A stretch of 64,000 nt of DNA from the NCBI RefSeq assembly GCF_003053745.1, contig NZ_QAYE01000001.1:124001-188000 (forward strand), in the 5' to 3' direction. Numbering within the stretch: the first letter of the stretch is position 1; every line of letters begins with the position of its first letter. A program made the position numbers and the translations under genes. This document shows positions 26,891 to 39,700 of this stretch, one piece after another. The notes under the pieces were generated by a model. The model was given only the letters and a program-made list of their open reading frames with translations. It was not told where the DNA came from and made no database searches. The stretch comes from Sphingomonas faeni. GTDB lineage: Bacteria; Pseudomonadota; Alphaproteobacteria; Sphingomonadales; Sphingomonadaceae.

Positions 26891-28558
26891 TTAGCCGTGC
26901 AGCGACCGACGGAACGTCTCGGGTAGGAACACCAGCCCGACCAGCACCGTCACCGCGCAGGCGACGATCGGATACCAAAGGCCGTAGTAGATATCTCCCG
27001 TCGCCGCGACCATCGCGAACGCCGCGGTCGGCAGGAACCCGCCGAACCAGCCATTGCCGATATGATAAGGCAACGACATGGAAGTGTAGCGAATCCGCGT
27101 CGGGAACAACTCGACCAGCAGCGCGGCGATCGGGCCGTAGACCATCGTCACGTACAGCACGAGCAGGACGAGGATCGCGATCACCATCGGCTTGTTGATC
27201 TGCGCCGGGTCCGCCTTTTCGGGGTAGCCTACTGCGGTCAGTGCGGTCTTCACCTCGGCACCGAACGCCTTGATCGCCGCCGCCTTGTCAGGACCCGTAA
27301 CGACCGCCGGATTGACGACCGGGATGGTCGTGCCGCCGATGTGGATCTGCGCGACGGTGCCGGCCGGCGCGATCACGTTGGCATAGGAGATGCCGGCCTT
27401 CGCCAGATACGCCTTGGCGATGTCGCACGAGCTTTTGTCGAACTTGTTCTTGCCGACCGGATCGAACTGCACCGAACATTCGTCGGGATTGGCGACGACG
27501 CTCACCGGCGAATTGGCCTGTGCTGCATAGAGCGCCGGGTTGGCGGCCTTCGACAGCGCATGGAACAGCGGCATGTACGTCAGCGCAGCGAGCGCGCAGC
27601 CCGTCAGGATGATGTATTTCCGCCCGATCTTGTCCGACAGCCAGCCGAAGAAGATGAACGCCGGCGTCGCGATCAGCAGCGCGATCGCGATCAGGATGTT
27701 GGTGGTAGGTCCGTCGACGCGCAGGTTCTTCTCGAGGAAGAACAACGCGTAGAACTGACTGGTGTAGAAGATGACGCCCTGGCCGACGACCGCACCGAAC
27801 AATGCGATCAGCACGACCTTCAAATTGCTCCACTGCCCGAACGCTTCGGTCAGCGGTGCCTTCGAGGTCTTGCCTTCGTCCTTCATCTTCTGGAACACCG
27901 GGCTCTCTTCGAGCTGCATGCGGATCCAGAGCGACACGGCGAGCAGCGCGATCGAGACGATGAACGGGATGCGCCAGCCCCATGCCGCGAATGCCTCTTC
28001 GCCGACCAGAGTCCGCACGCCGATCACGATCAGCAGCGCCGCGAACAGCCCGAGCGAGGCGGTGGTCTGGATGAAGCTGGTGAACAGCCCGCGTTTCTTG
28101 TCGGGCGCATGCTCTGCGACATAGGTCGCGGCACCACCATATTCGCCGCCGAGCGCGAGGCCCTGCAACAGGCGCAGCACGACGAGGGCGATCGGCGCGG
28201 CGACGCCGACCGACGCGTAGCTTGGCAGCAGGCCGACCAGGAAGGTCGACAGGCCCATGATTGCCATCGTCACGAGGAACGTGTTCTTGCGCCCGACGAC
28301 ATCACCGATCCGCCCGAACACCAGCGCGCCGAACGGCCGCACCGCGAACCCCGCCGCGAACGCCGCGAGCGCGAAGATGAACCCGGTCGTCTCGTTGACG
28401 CCCGAGAAGAACTGCGCGGTGATGATCGTCGCCAGCAGGCCGTAGAGGTAGAAATCATACCATTCGAACACCGCGCCGAGCGACGACGCGATGATGATGA
28501 GCGGCTGGCTCTGCTTCACGTGCCCGAGGGGCGAAGCATCCCCTGTTGTAGTCGCCAT
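26891..28558 (-). CDS. MHS-family (metabolite:H+ symporter) MFS transporter
   Basis: A 555-residue, 12-helix transporter. Family motifs are clear: FEWYDFYLYGLLA in helix 1, FGRIGDVVGRK in loop 2-3, RLLQGLALGGEYGGAATYVA in helix 4 and GWLSDKIGRK in the central loop. The relatives import small carboxylates, proline, shikimate or alpha-ketoglutarate. A soluble insertion of about 110 residues (about 340-450, with cysteines near 361 and 376) lies between late helices and accounts for the length above the usual 430-450. It is 30 bp upstream in order from the DcaP-like porin gene, likely one operon handling carboxylate uptake. Confidence 0.88.
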   Translation of the reverse strand: MATTTGDASPLGHVKQSQPLIIIASSLGAVFEWYDFYLYGLLATIITAQFFSGVNETTGFIFALAAFAAGFAVRPFGALVFGRIGDVVGRKNTFLVTMAIMGLSTFLVGLLPSYASVGVAAPIALVVLRLLQGLALGGEYGGAATYVAEHAPDKKRGLFTSFIQTTASLGLFAALLIVIGVRTLVGEEAFAAWGWRIPFIVSIALLAVSLWIRMQLEESPVFQKMKDEGKTSKAPLTEAFGQWSNLKVVLIALFGAVVGQGVIFYTSQFYALFFLEKNLRVDGPTTNILIAIALLIATPAFIFFGWLSDKIGRKYIILTGCALAALTYMPLFHALSKAANPALYAAQANSPVSVVANPDECSVQFDPVGKNKFDKSSCDIAKAYLAKAGISYANVIAPAGTVAQIHIGGTTIPVVNPAVVTGPDKAAAIKAFGAEVKTALTAVGYPEKADPAQINKPMVIAILVLLVLYVTMVYGPIAALLVELFPTRIRYTSMSLPYHIGNGWFGGFLPTAAFAMVAATGDIYYGLWYPIVACAVTVLVGLVFLPETFRRSLHG

Positions 28559-28590
28559 GGCAGTATCCTCTCAGGTGGAGCGATTATGTT

Positions 28591-30048
28591 TTAGAACGAG
28601 TAGCGTGCGGCGAGTTCGCCGCGGTCGAGCTTGCCGACCTGGCCGTCGACCAGCCGTCGTTCCGCGTGGCGGAACTCGACACCCAGATCGATGGCCTTGA
28701 TCGGCGAGAAGAACAGGTTGGCAGACGTGCTCCACGCCGACGCGCTGGCGCCGATCGGTTCGCCGCCGGTCGGGTAGTCGATCGACTGGACGCTGCCGAT
28801 GAAGGTCGAGCGCAGCTTGTCGGTCCAGCCGAGCTTGAGCGCCGCGAAGCCAGCGGTGAGGCTGGGCGTCCGCAATTCCGCTCCCGGCACCGCCGCGAAG
28901 ACGGCGTCGGGCGCGAGGTTCAGGCCGACATACCGGCCGATCCCGTCGCCGTGCGTGACCATGAAGCGGATATCGGAACGGCCCGACACGTCGAGTGGCA
29001 CCTTGCCCGCAAACGACACGCCCCAGCCCGTCGCACTCTCGTTCAGCGGTCCGGTGTCGATGGTCAGCTTGCGCGCCAGACCCGCGAGCGAGAACTCGCC
29101 GAACGCAGTCTTGTAGTTCAGCCGAGCCGCGACGTCGGGCAGGCGATCGTCCGCATTCTCGACGATCGCGGCAGACGTCAGGCCGGTCGACGCCGTCTCC
29201 GGGTTCTCGGCCGCGACCGACACCGTCAGTGTATCGCTCAACTTGCGCGTATACCGTATCTGAGCCTGCCGAACGAACACGCTACCCTCCGACGGTCCGA
29301 TGAAGTCGGTCGTCTCGGGCAGCGCGCCGATATACTGGAAGGTCGTCCATTCCTGACCGAACAGCCAGTTGTCGTAGGTGAAGAACGCGCGACGCAGGCC
29401 GGGGTTGTATCCACTGACGACGCGCTGGTTACCCTGCGATCCCGGCACGACTTGAAAATCGACTTCGAGCAGACCCTTCAGGCTGTGCCCCGCGATCGGC
29501 GTATCCGTCGCCAGCACGATCCGCGTCTGCTTGGCATGCGATTCCAGGCTGTTGCCCTCGTTGCGACCGCCGACCGGAATCATGCTGGGAAAATAGAAGT
29601 CGCGACCGACCGACTCGGGGGCGATGTTGCCGCCGCTGTAGCGACTGACCGACGCCCAGGTCTTGATGAAGCCGTTGAGCTTGACCGTCGTCCCCGCGAC
29701 CTTGAACCCGTCGGTCGACGCTGCGGCGGGTGCTTTCGCCTCGGCAAGCGCGGTCGGCGCGGTCGGCCCGACGGGGGGCGTCGGATGCAGATCGTTCGGC
29801 GCGGACGCGACCGCGGTCGGTGCGGCGGTCGACGTCGCTGGAGCAGCAGGTCGTGGCGGGGCCGCAGCCGTCGCCCGCGCTGCGTTCAGCTCGCCGCGCA
29901 GGTCCTGCACCGCCGCTTCCAGCGCCTTCAGCCGAGTCTCGAGCTCGACCTCGCGCGCCGTCTGCGCTTGCGCCAAGCCGGGTACCAGCGCGGTGCCCGC
30001 GAGCAGCGCCGTCAAGGCCAGCCGTTTCTTGAACGCCATGAATGTCAT
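28591..30048 (-). CDS. DcaP-like trimeric outer-membrane porin
   Basis: A 485-residue porin. A signal peptide (MTFMAFKKRLALTALLAGTA, ending AQA-QT) is followed by a coiled-coil segment at about 30-60 (REVELETRLKALEAAVQDLR) and a low-complexity Ala/Pro linker to about 110. The barrel starts at TVKLNGFIKTWASVSRY and ends GELAARYSF. N-terminal coiled coil plus this barrel is the DcaP architecture, a porin for dicarboxylates and related acids. The ATG at 30048 is preferred to that at 30039 because GGAG lies six bases before it. First gene of the operon with the MHS transporter and divergent from acs. Confidence 0.85.
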   Translation of the reverse strand: MTFMAFKKRLALTALLAGTALVPGLAQAQTAREVELETRLKALEAAVQDLRGELNAARATAAAPPRPAAPATSTAAPTAVASAPNDLHPTPPVGPTAPTALAEAKAPAAASTDGFKVAGTTVKLNGFIKTWASVSRYSGGNIAPESVGRDFYFPSMIPVGGRNEGNSLESHAKQTRIVLATDTPIAGHSLKGLLEVDFQVVPGSQGNQRVVSGYNPGLRRAFFTYDNWLFGQEWTTFQYIGALPETTDFIGPSEGSVFVRQAQIRYTRKLSDTLTVSVAAENPETASTGLTSAAIVENADDRLPDVAARLNYKTAFGEFSLAGLARKLTIDTGPLNESATGWGVSFAGKVPLDVSGRSDIRFMVTHGDGIGRYVGLNLAPDAVFAAVPGAELRTPSLTAGFAALKLGWTDKLRSTFIGSVQSIDYPTGGEPIGASASAWSTSANLFFSPIKAIDLGVEFRHAERRLVDGQVGKLDRGELAARYSF

Positions 30049-30193
30049 CCCCGTCTCCGCGCTTTTCCACTGGTCTTACGCGTGGAATTAGCGTCGTCAT
30101 CATGGCGCATTGCGTCCCTCCGTCCACCCCTTACTTTGGTGCGGGATGATCGTGCCGACACGACAGCGTACAGCGCGGCAAAAGGAGAGCCAG

Positions 30194-32145
<1,952 letters not shown>

Positions 32146-32149
<4 letters not shown>

Positions 32150-32769
32150 CGCGCACGATCCTCATCGCGGACGATCACCCGCTGTTCCGCCAGGCGTTAA
32201 AACTGGCGGTCAGCCGCGCCGCGCCTGATGCGGTCGTGATCGAGGCGGGGCAACTTTGTGAGGCGGTCGACGCGGTGCGCGCGGCGGAGCGGCTCGACCT
32301 GATCCTGCTCGACCTGCGGATGCCGGGGTCGGAAGGGTTCGCGGGCGTCGCGCTGCTCCACGCCGAACGCCCGGACACACCGATCATGGTGATCTCCTCG
32401 GCTGACGAAGCAGAGGCGGCACCGCGTGCGCGGGCGTATGGCGCAATAGGCTTCGTCTCCAAGACCGCCGACCTCGCCACGCTCGAAACCGCCGTAGCCC
32501 GCGCACTCGCCGGCGAACGCGACGCGCCGAGTGAGAGTGCCTCCGTCGATGACATGGCGACGCGGGTTGCGAGCCTCACCCCGACCGAACTCAAAGTCCT
32601 GCTCGGCGTGCTGGCCGGTCGCCTCAACAAGCAAGTCGCCTTCGACCTCGGTATCTCCGAAGGCACGGTAAAGGGTCACATGACCGCCATCCTGCGCAAG
32701 CTAGGCGTCCAGAACCGCACGCAAGCCGTCCTCGCGGCGAGGGCGATGGACATCCACTTCGCCGACTAA
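32146..32769 (+). CDS. LuxR-type response regulator, probable CrbR-like regulator of acs
   Basis: A 207-residue regulator. The receiver is at about 1-120 with acidic residues in IADDHPLFR and phosphoacceptor Asp56 in [10 protein letters not shown]. The LuxR helix-turn-helix is at about 140-205 ([40 protein letters not shown]). It overlaps acs by four bases and so is co-translated with it. In Vibrio and Pseudomonas the response regulator CrbR activates acs in partnership with the transporter-like kinase CrbS, and this regulator has the same class and position. Pairing with the kinase at 33017-36256 is inferred. Confidence 0.9.
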
Positions 32770-32792
32770 TCGCGCGCCACCTACTGCCCCAA

Positions 32793-32873
32793 CGTCATCC
32801 TGACGAAAGTCAGGACCCAGGATACCACCCACACCGATCGAAACTCTGGGTCCTGACGTTCGTCAGGATGACG
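32793..32873. repeat. Family C palindromic element (CGTCATCCTGACGAAAGTCA type), copy 1
   Basis: An 81-bp unit with about 28-bp arms (CGTCATCCTGACGAAAGTCA and its near-mirror) around a 25-bp spacer. The second copy at 63240-63321 has the same arms. It lies just after the response regulator stop. Confidence 0.85.
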
Positions 32874-32890
32874 GCTTGTGACCGTGGCTT

Positions 32891-33018
32891 GATCCTCCCC
32901 CGCCAGAAGGAGGTGGCGCCGGAGGCGACAGAGGGGGAGGAACACGCAACAGCAGTTCCCTCTTTCCTCCCCCTCCGTCAGGCAAGCGCCTGCCACCTCC
33001 CCCTTGCGGGGGAGGATC
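32891..33018. repeat. Palindromic element ending at the kinase stop codon
   Basis: A 128-bp inverted repeat with ends GATCCTCCCCCGC and GCGGGGGAGGATC and inner complementary GGAGGTGGC/GCCACCTCC blocks. With the family C copy beside it, it fills the gap between the convergent regulator and kinase genes. Confidence 0.8.
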
Positions 33019-36000
33019 AACTCCCCCACGCCGCGGCCGCAGACGCATCCTCGATAAACCGCCACAAATCCGCCGGCACCACCGGCTTCGTCAGCACCAC
33101 CAGCCCAACACACCGCGGATCGTCCGCAACCGAGCGATCCGCCGTCACCAGCGCAATCGCCGGCGCCGGCACCATCGCCCGCAGCCGTGCCACGACATCC
33201 AGCCCATCCTCCGCCTCGTCCAGATGAAAGTCGACCAGCGCCACATCCGGCTCCTCGTCCGCCGCCAGCTCCATCGCCTCGGCGATCGTCGCGGCTAGCA
33301 ACGGCACGCACCGCCGAGCGCGCAACGCCGCATCGAGCGCCGCCAGGATCGTCGCATCGTTATCGAGACACAGCACCCGCAACCCCGGCACCAGCGCGCG
33401 CGTCGCCAAGGGCGTCGGCAACGCCACGTCCAACCCGGCAGGCGCGAGCGGCACCCGCACCGCAAACGTCGTCCCCCGCCCCAAGTCCGATCGCAACTCC
33501 ACCGCCGACCCGAGCAACCGCGCTATCCGCCGGACGATCGCCAGCCCGAGCCCGACGCCGCCGCCCGCGCTGCCCTTGCTCTCCAACCGCTCGAACTCCT
33601 CGAAGATCCGCTCGCGGTCCGCCGCCGCGATCCCCGGCCCGTTATCCCTCACCTCGATCAGCACATCGCCACCCCTACGCCGCGCCCCGATCCAGATCCG
33701 CCCATCCGCCGAATAGCGCACCGCATTCGACAGGAAATTCTGCAGGATCGAGCGCAGCAGCGACCGATCCGTCGCGACGCTGAACGCCCCGGGATGCGCC
33801 GCAAGCACCAGCCCGCGCTCGCCCGCCAACGGCCGGAACTGCACCGCCAGTTCCTCGATCAACGCCCCCAGCGCAAACCGCTCGACCTTCGGCACGACGC
33901 CCCCCGCATCGAGCCGCGACACGTCGAGCAGCGCGCGCAGCAACGTGTCCGCCGACCCGATCGCGCCATCGATCGCGCGCACCAGCTCGGCCTGATGCGG
34001 CGCCCTGTCCTCGGCAAGCGCCGCGCAGAACAGCCGCGCCGCGTGCAACGGCTGCAACAAATCGTGGCTCGCCGCCGCCAGGAACCGCGTCTTGTCGCGC
34101 GTCGCGGTCTCGGCGATCGCGCGCGCCTCGCCGAGCATGTGGTTCGACCGCGCGAGGTCCTGCGTCCGCGCCGCCACCCGCGCCTCGAGATCGGCCTGCG
34201 CCTCCTTCTCCGCGGTGATGTCGGTGAAACTCTGAACGTACCCCCCGCCCGGCATCGGCCGCCCGACCATCTTGATCCACCGCCCCGACGGTCGCTGCCG
34301 CTCGAAACTATGTGGCGTCCCGCGCGCGAGGTGCGCCACCCGCCGCCCGACATGCGCCGCGATATCGCCCGCGATGCCTTCGCGCTCGGCATTGTAGCGG
34401 ATCAGGTCGGCGATCGAACGCCCGACGACGACATAGCCCTCGGGATAGTCGAACATCTCGACATAGCGCGGATTCCACGCGACAAGCCGCAGGTCCGCGT
34501 CGATCACGCTGACGCCCGGATCGATCGTCTCCAGCGTCGCGGACAACAGCGTGCGCGAGAATCGCAGCGAGCGGCCGCGCTGGTCGAGCAGGCGGACCAC
34601 GTCGCTGACGTCGATCGCCGACCCGGCAATGCTCGACGCGACGATCTTGCGCGCCGACGGAGCGCCGATCACGCCTGCGATCAACCGCTCGGCAGTGCGC
34701 GCGGCGGGCCCGTCGATCGGCGCGCGCGGATCGGCGGACACCAGATCCAGCGCCAGCGCCTCGGTATCGCCGACGAACCTGGCCACGAGCGACTTCAACT
34801 CGCCGAGCGTCGTGACGTGATCGAGCGCGCTGTTGCCGCGCTGGCGTTCGCGGACGTGCAAACCCGCCATCAGCGCGACGTTGACGCCGAGACTCCACAC
34901 CGTGCCATTGACCAGCGGCGAGCCGATCCGCCAGCCGAGCAACGCATCGGGATCGAGCCACCCCCGCGTAAACTGCGCCAGCGCCGGGCCGACGCCCTCG
35001 CCGATCGACGGCAGCAACAGGCAGTAGATCCAGACGATCACGCCCCCGACCAGTCCCGCGCGCGCGGCGGTGTGGTTGGCGAAGTTCCACCCGACCGTCG
35101 CGATCAGCGCAGGCGCGAACTGCGCGACGCCGGCGAATGCGATGAGCCCGATCGACGCGAGCGGCAGGTCCGCGCCGAGGCTTCGGCCATACAGCAGCGC
35201 GACCGCGACGATCGCGGCGATGATGACCCGCCGCACGCGCAGCATCCGCCGGCCGAGTTCGCCCTCGCCCGCCTCGCCGTGCCGCCGGAGCAGCAACGGC
35301 GCGAGCAGGTCGTTGGTCGCCATCGTCGACAGCGCGATCGTCTCGACCACCACCATCGCCGTCGCCGCCGAGAAACCGCCCAGAAACGCGAGCAGCGCGA
35401 CCAAGTGATGGCCCTGCTGTAACGGCACCGCCAGCACGTACAGGTCGGGTTCGGCATCGCCCGGCAGCAGCGTCATCCCGGCGAGCGCCAGCGGCAGCAC
35501 GAGCAGCGAGATCACGACCATGTACGCAATGAACGGCCCGCGCGCTTTGGCGACCGGCTCCGGACCCTGCGCCTCAATCACGCCGACATAGAATTGCCGC
35601 GGCAGGCACAGGATCGCGAGCGCCGACAGCAGCGTCCGAACCCAGAAATCGGACGTCAGCGCGTCCCAGGTGAAGCCGGACCGAAGCCGCGCCATCGGCG
35701 GCGCCAGCATCTCCGCCGGCACGTCGGCGAGCAGCGCCACCGTCACCACCCCGAGCACGACGAAACACAGCAGCTTGATCAGCGACTCCGCCGCGATCGC
35801 CGCGACGACGCCGGGGTTGCGCCCCGCAACTTCATACCGCCGCGCCCCGAAGACGATCGCGAACACCGCCAGCAGCAGCGCTACGAACGTACCGACCTCC
35901 GCCGAACTCCCCACACCCGCGATTGCGCCAAAACTCAGCGTCACCGATCGCAGCTGAAGCGCGATATACGGCACCGACGCGAGCAACGCCGTCCCAGCGA

Positions 36001-36256
36001 CGATCGCCGCAGTCCCTCGGCTCCGCCCATAGCGCGCGGAGATGAAGTCCGAGATCGAACTCGACCCTTCCTCGCGCGCCAACCTTACAAGCCGCGCGAG
36101 AAACTTCGGTGCGAGCAGGAACACCAAAGCCGGCCCGAGATAGATTGCGAGGTAATCCCACCCCCGCGTCGCCGCGGTGCCGACCCCGCCGAAGAACGTC
36201 CAGCTGCTGCAATACACCGCCAGCGAAAGCGGATAGGCGATCCGCTGGAGCCGCAC
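33017..36256 (-). CDS. SSS-transporter/hybrid histidine kinase (CrbS-like), start uncertain
   Basis: A kinase of 1079 residues from the GTG at 36256. The N-terminal half is a sodium:solute symporter-like domain (about 1-470) with many helices (SLAVYCSSWTFFGGVGTAAT, SSSISDFISARYGRSRG). A STAC-type linker and PAS (about 575-690, VSVIDADLRLVAWNPRYVEM) follow. HisKA has His731 in FLAAASHDLLQPLHAARLF, followed by an ATPase domain (NFLSNAVRYS, VRDNGPGIAAAD, GVGLGLAIVRRIA). A C-terminal receiver has VALVDFHLDEAEDG. This is the CrbS/CbrA-like plan, and adjacency to acs and its regulator favours CrbS. The first expected helix is encoded further upstream in frame (to about 36364) but has no ATG, GTG or TTG, so the true start is unclear. 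Confidence 0.9.
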   Translation of the reverse strand: MRLQRIAYPLSLAVYCSSWTFFGGVGTAATRGWDYLAIYLGPALVFLLAPKFLARLVRLAREEGSSSISDFISARYGRSRGTAAIVAGTALLASVPYIALQLRSVTLSFGAIAGVGSSAEVGTFVALLLAVFAIVFGARRYEVAGRNPGVVAAIAAESLIKLLCFVVLGVVTVALLADVPAEMLAPPMARLRSGFTWDALTSDFWVRTLLSALAILCLPRQFYVGVIEAQGPEPVAKARGPFIAYMVVISLLVLPLALAGMTLLPGDAEPDLYVLAVPLQQGHHLVALLAFLGGFSAATAMVVVETIALSTMATNDLLAPLLLRRHGEAGEGELGRRMLRVRRVIIAAIVAVALLYGRSLGADLPLASIGLIAFAGVAQFAPALIATVGWNFANHTAARAGLVGGVIVWIYCLLLPSIGEGVGPALAQFTRGWLDPDALLGWRIGSPLVNGTVWSLGVNVALMAGLHVRERQRGNSALDHVTTLGELKSLVARFVGDTEALALDLVSADPRAPIDGPAARTAERLIAGVIGAPSARKIVASSIAGSAIDVSDVVRLLDQRGRSLRFSRTLLSATLETIDPGVSVIDADLRLVAWNPRYVEMFDYPEGYVVVGRSIADLIRYNAEREGIAGDIAAHVGRRVAHLARGTPHSFERQRPSGRWIKMVGRPMPGGGYVQSFTDITAEKEAQADLEARVAARTQDLARSNHMLGEARAIAETATRDKTRFLAAASHDLLQPLHAARLFCAALAEDRAPHQAELVRAIDGAIGSADTLLRALLDVSRLDAGGVVPKVERFALGALIEELAVQFRPLAGERGLVLAAHPGAFSVATDRSLLRSILQNFLSNAVRYSADGRIWIGARRRGGDVLIEVRDNGPGIAAADRERIFEEFERLESKGSAGGGVGLGLAIVRRIARLLGSAVELRSDLGRGTTFAVRVPLAPAGLDVALPTPLATRALVPGLRVLCLDNDATILAALDAALRARRCVPLLAATIAEAMELAADEEPDVALVDFHLDEAEDGLDVVARLRAMVPAPAIALVTADRSVADDPRCVGLVVLTKPVVPADLWRFIEDASAAAAWGS

Positions 36257-36533
36257 CGACAGCCCACGCCGGTCGACGATCCAGGCGATCCCGAACAGCA
36301 GCGCGCCATAGGTCAGGATCGCGACGATGACACTTGGCCCGACGATGGCAGCGCTCCGGTTCAGGATTGAGCCGACGATCTAGCACAGGAAGCGCGCCCG
36401 TCGTCGACCGGTATGTGGCGCGCCGCGACGGCTAGCGGCTTGCACCGATCATCCGCCCGCGCTATCGCCGCACCGCTCTCGTGTCGGAACACTCCCGAGA
36501 GCCTGCTTGGAAACCCAACGGTTTCAACAGCAT

Positions 36534-36607
36534 GCGGGTATAGTACAATGGTAGTACAGCAGCCTTCCAAGCTGAATACACGGGTTCGATTCCCGTTACC
36601 CGCTCCA
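36534..36607 (+). tRNA. tRNA-Gly (anticodon TCC)
   Basis: A 74-base tRNA with encoded CCA. The acceptor stem GCGGGTA pairs with TACCCGC, the D arm contains AATGGTAGTA, the anticodon loop is CTTCCAA (TCC), and the T arm is CGGGTTCGATTCCCG. The sequence closely follows the common bacterial tRNA-Gly(TCC) pattern. It stands alone between the kinase gene and the RND efflux operon, with no attachment-site duplication or integrase nearby. Confidence 0.97.
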
Positions 36608-36798
36608 CCCCCGACCGAAATCATCGAACTACGCGCATAGTGCCAGCACGCGTGCGTTCACGGCGGTCGCGCCATAAACGTAAGCAACATTGACCCTTGC
36701 ACTCTCCTGCTGCGCTGCGGCAAAGGGGAATCGTCGGGCAGGTCTGGCGGCTCCGGGAGTCGCCACCAGTCGTGCCGCGTTCGGATTGGAGATCATCC

Positions 36799-39700
36799 GT
36801 GATCGGTATCGTCAGGGTCGCCCTATCGCGCCCGCTCACCTTCATCGTCATGGCCATTCTGGTCGCGGTCGTCGGCGTGCTCGCGGCCGTGCGGACGCCG
36901 GTCGACATCTTCCCCGACATCAAGGTGCCGGTGATCGCCGCGGCCTGGACGTACCAGGGCCTGTCGCCCGACGACATGGCGGGGCGGATCATCACGCCGT
37001 ACGAGCGCGTGCTGTCGACCACCGTCAACGACATCGACCATATCGAGAGCCAGTCGATGCCGGGCATCGGCGTCGTGAAGATCTATTTCCAGCCGGGCGC
37101 CGACATCCGCACCGCCACCGCGCAGGTCACGTCGGTATCGCAGACCGTGCTGCGCCAGTTGCCGCCGGGCGTCACCCCGCCGCTGATCCTCAACTACAGC
37201 GCCTCGACCGTGCCGATCCTGCAGCTCGCACTGTCGGGAGTCGGGCTGTCCGAGGGCAAGCTGTTCGATACCGCGGTGAACCAGATCCGCCCCGGCCTCG
37301 TCACCGTGCCGGGCGCGGCGATCCCGTATCCGTCGGGTGGGCGCCAGCGACAGGTGCAGATCGATCTCGACCCGCAGGCGCTGCAATCGAAGGGTCTGTC
37401 CGCGCAGGACGTCGGCCTCGCGATCGCCGCGCAGAACCAGATCAACCCGGCCGGCTTCGCGAAGATCGGCGGCTTTCAATATAACGTCCGGCTCAACAAC
37501 GCGCCGGGCTCGATCGACGAGCTAAACAACCTGCCGGTGAAGGTCGTCAACGGCGCGACGATCTACATGCGCGACGTGGCCCACGTCCGCGACGGCAGCG
37601 CGCCACAGACCAACGTGGTGCATGTCGACGGGTCGCGGTCGGTGGTGATGACGATCCTCAAGAACGGATCGACCTCGACGCTGGCGATCGTCCAGGGGAT
37701 CAAGGATGCGCTGCCGGCGATCCAGGCGACCTTGCCCGACAGCCTCAAGATCGTGCCGATCGGCGACCAGTCGCTGTTCGTGAAGGCGGCGGTCGAGGGC
37801 GTCGTCAAGGAAGGCGCGATCGCCGCCGCGCTGACCAGCCTGATGATCCTGCTGTTCCTCGGGTCGTGGCGGTCGACGGTCATCATCGCGATCTCGATCC
37901 CGCTGGCGATCCTCGCCGCGATCATCGCGCTGTCGGCGACTGGCCAGACGCTGAACGTGATGACGCTCGGTGGCCTCAGCCTCGCGGTTGGCATCCTGGT
38001 CGACGATGCGACCGTGACGATCGAGAACATCAACTGGCATCTCGAACAGGGCAAGAGCGTCCGCCAGGCGATCCTCGACGGTGCCGCGCAGATCGTCACC
38101 CCGGCGTTCGTGTCGCTGCTGTGCATCTGCATCGTGTTCGTGCCGATGTTCTTCCTACCGGGCGTCGCGGGCTTCCTGTTCGTGCCGCTCGCGCTGTCGG
38201 TCGTCTTCGCGATGATCGCGTCGTTCGTTCTTTCGCGGACGCTGGTGCCGACGATGGCGATGTACCTGCTGAAGCCGCATGCGGGCGACGTCCATGCCGC
38301 GGGCACGCCGACGTCGCGCAATCCGCTGATCAGGTTCCAGCGCGGTTTCGAGGCGCGGTTCGAGCGGTTTCGAAGCGGTTATGGCCGGTTGCTGGAGCGC
38401 GCGCTGGCGACCGGCAAGCCGTTCCTGCTCGGCTTCCTCGCGGTGGTCGCGCTGTCGATGCTGCTGATCCCGTTCCTCGGCCAGAACTTCTTCCCCGCGG
38501 TCGATGCGGGCCAGATCACGATGCACGTCCGCGCGCCGATCGGCAGCCGGATCGAAAGCACGTCGGCCCAGTTCGACCGGATCGCGCGTCGCGTCCGCCA
38601 GATCATTCCCGCCAACGAACTGGTGTCGGTGGTCGACAACATCGGCCTGCCGGTCAGCTCGATCAACGCGACCTACAACAACTCCGGCACGATCGGCCCG
38701 CAGGACGGCGACATCCTGATCCAGCTCGCGCATGAGCATGCGCCGACCGCCGATTACGTGCGCAAGCTGCGCGAGACGCTGCCCGGCGCGTTCCCCGGCG
38801 CGACCTTCTCGTTCCTGCCCGCGGATATCACCAGCCAGATCCTGAACTTCGGTGCGCCCGCGCCGATCGACGTGCAGATCACCGGCAAGGATGCGGCGGG
38901 CAACTATGCCTATGCGCGGATGCTGTTGCGGAAAATCGCGGCGATCCCGGGCGTCGCCGATGCACGCATCCAGCAATCGGCGCGCTACCCGGAATTGCGC
39001 GTCAACATCGACCGCAGCCGGATCGGCCAACTCGGGCTGACCGAGCGCGACGTCACCGCCAGCGTCGGATCCTCGCTCGCCGGCACGATCCAGACCGCGC
39101 CGGTCTACTACCTCAACCCAGAGAACGGCGTATCGTACAGCGTCGTCGCGCAGACCCCCGAATACCGCGTCGGATCGATGAGCGACCTGTCGAACATCCC
39201 CGTCACCGGCACCAGTGCAGGCGGTACGTCGCAGGTGCTCGGCGGGCTGTCCACGGTCGTCCGCGGCACCTCGCCCGCCGTCGTCTCGCACTACAACATC
39301 GCGCAGGCGATCGACATCTACGCGACCCCCAATGGCCGCGATCTCGGCGCGGTGGCGGGCGACATCAAGCGCGTGCTGGCGGATGCCAAGGCGTCCGCGC
39401 CGAAGGGCACGACGGTCGCGTTGCGCGGCCAATATGCGACGATGAACAGCGCGTTCTCAGGGCTCTTCTTCGGGCTGATCGGCGCGATCGTGCTGATCTA
39501 TCTGCTGATCGTCGTGAACTTCCAGAGCTGGCTCGATCCGTTCGTCATCATCACCGCGTTGCCCGGTGCGATCGCCGGCATCGTCTGGATCCTGTTCCTG
39601 ACCGGCACGCCCTTGTCAGTGCCGGCGCTAACGGGGGCCATCATGTGCATGGGCGTCGCGACCGCCAACGCGATCCTGGTGGTGAGTTTCGCGCGCGAGC

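Noticed and set aside
33794..35422. 542-codon frame opposite the sensor kinase
   Set aside because: Low-complexity Arg/Gln/Asp antisense of the kinase, no domain.
36534..36607. tRNA-Gly as an integration site of a genomic island
   Set aside because: No duplicated 3' end of the tRNA, integrase or composition break is visible on either side; neighbours are core-type genes.
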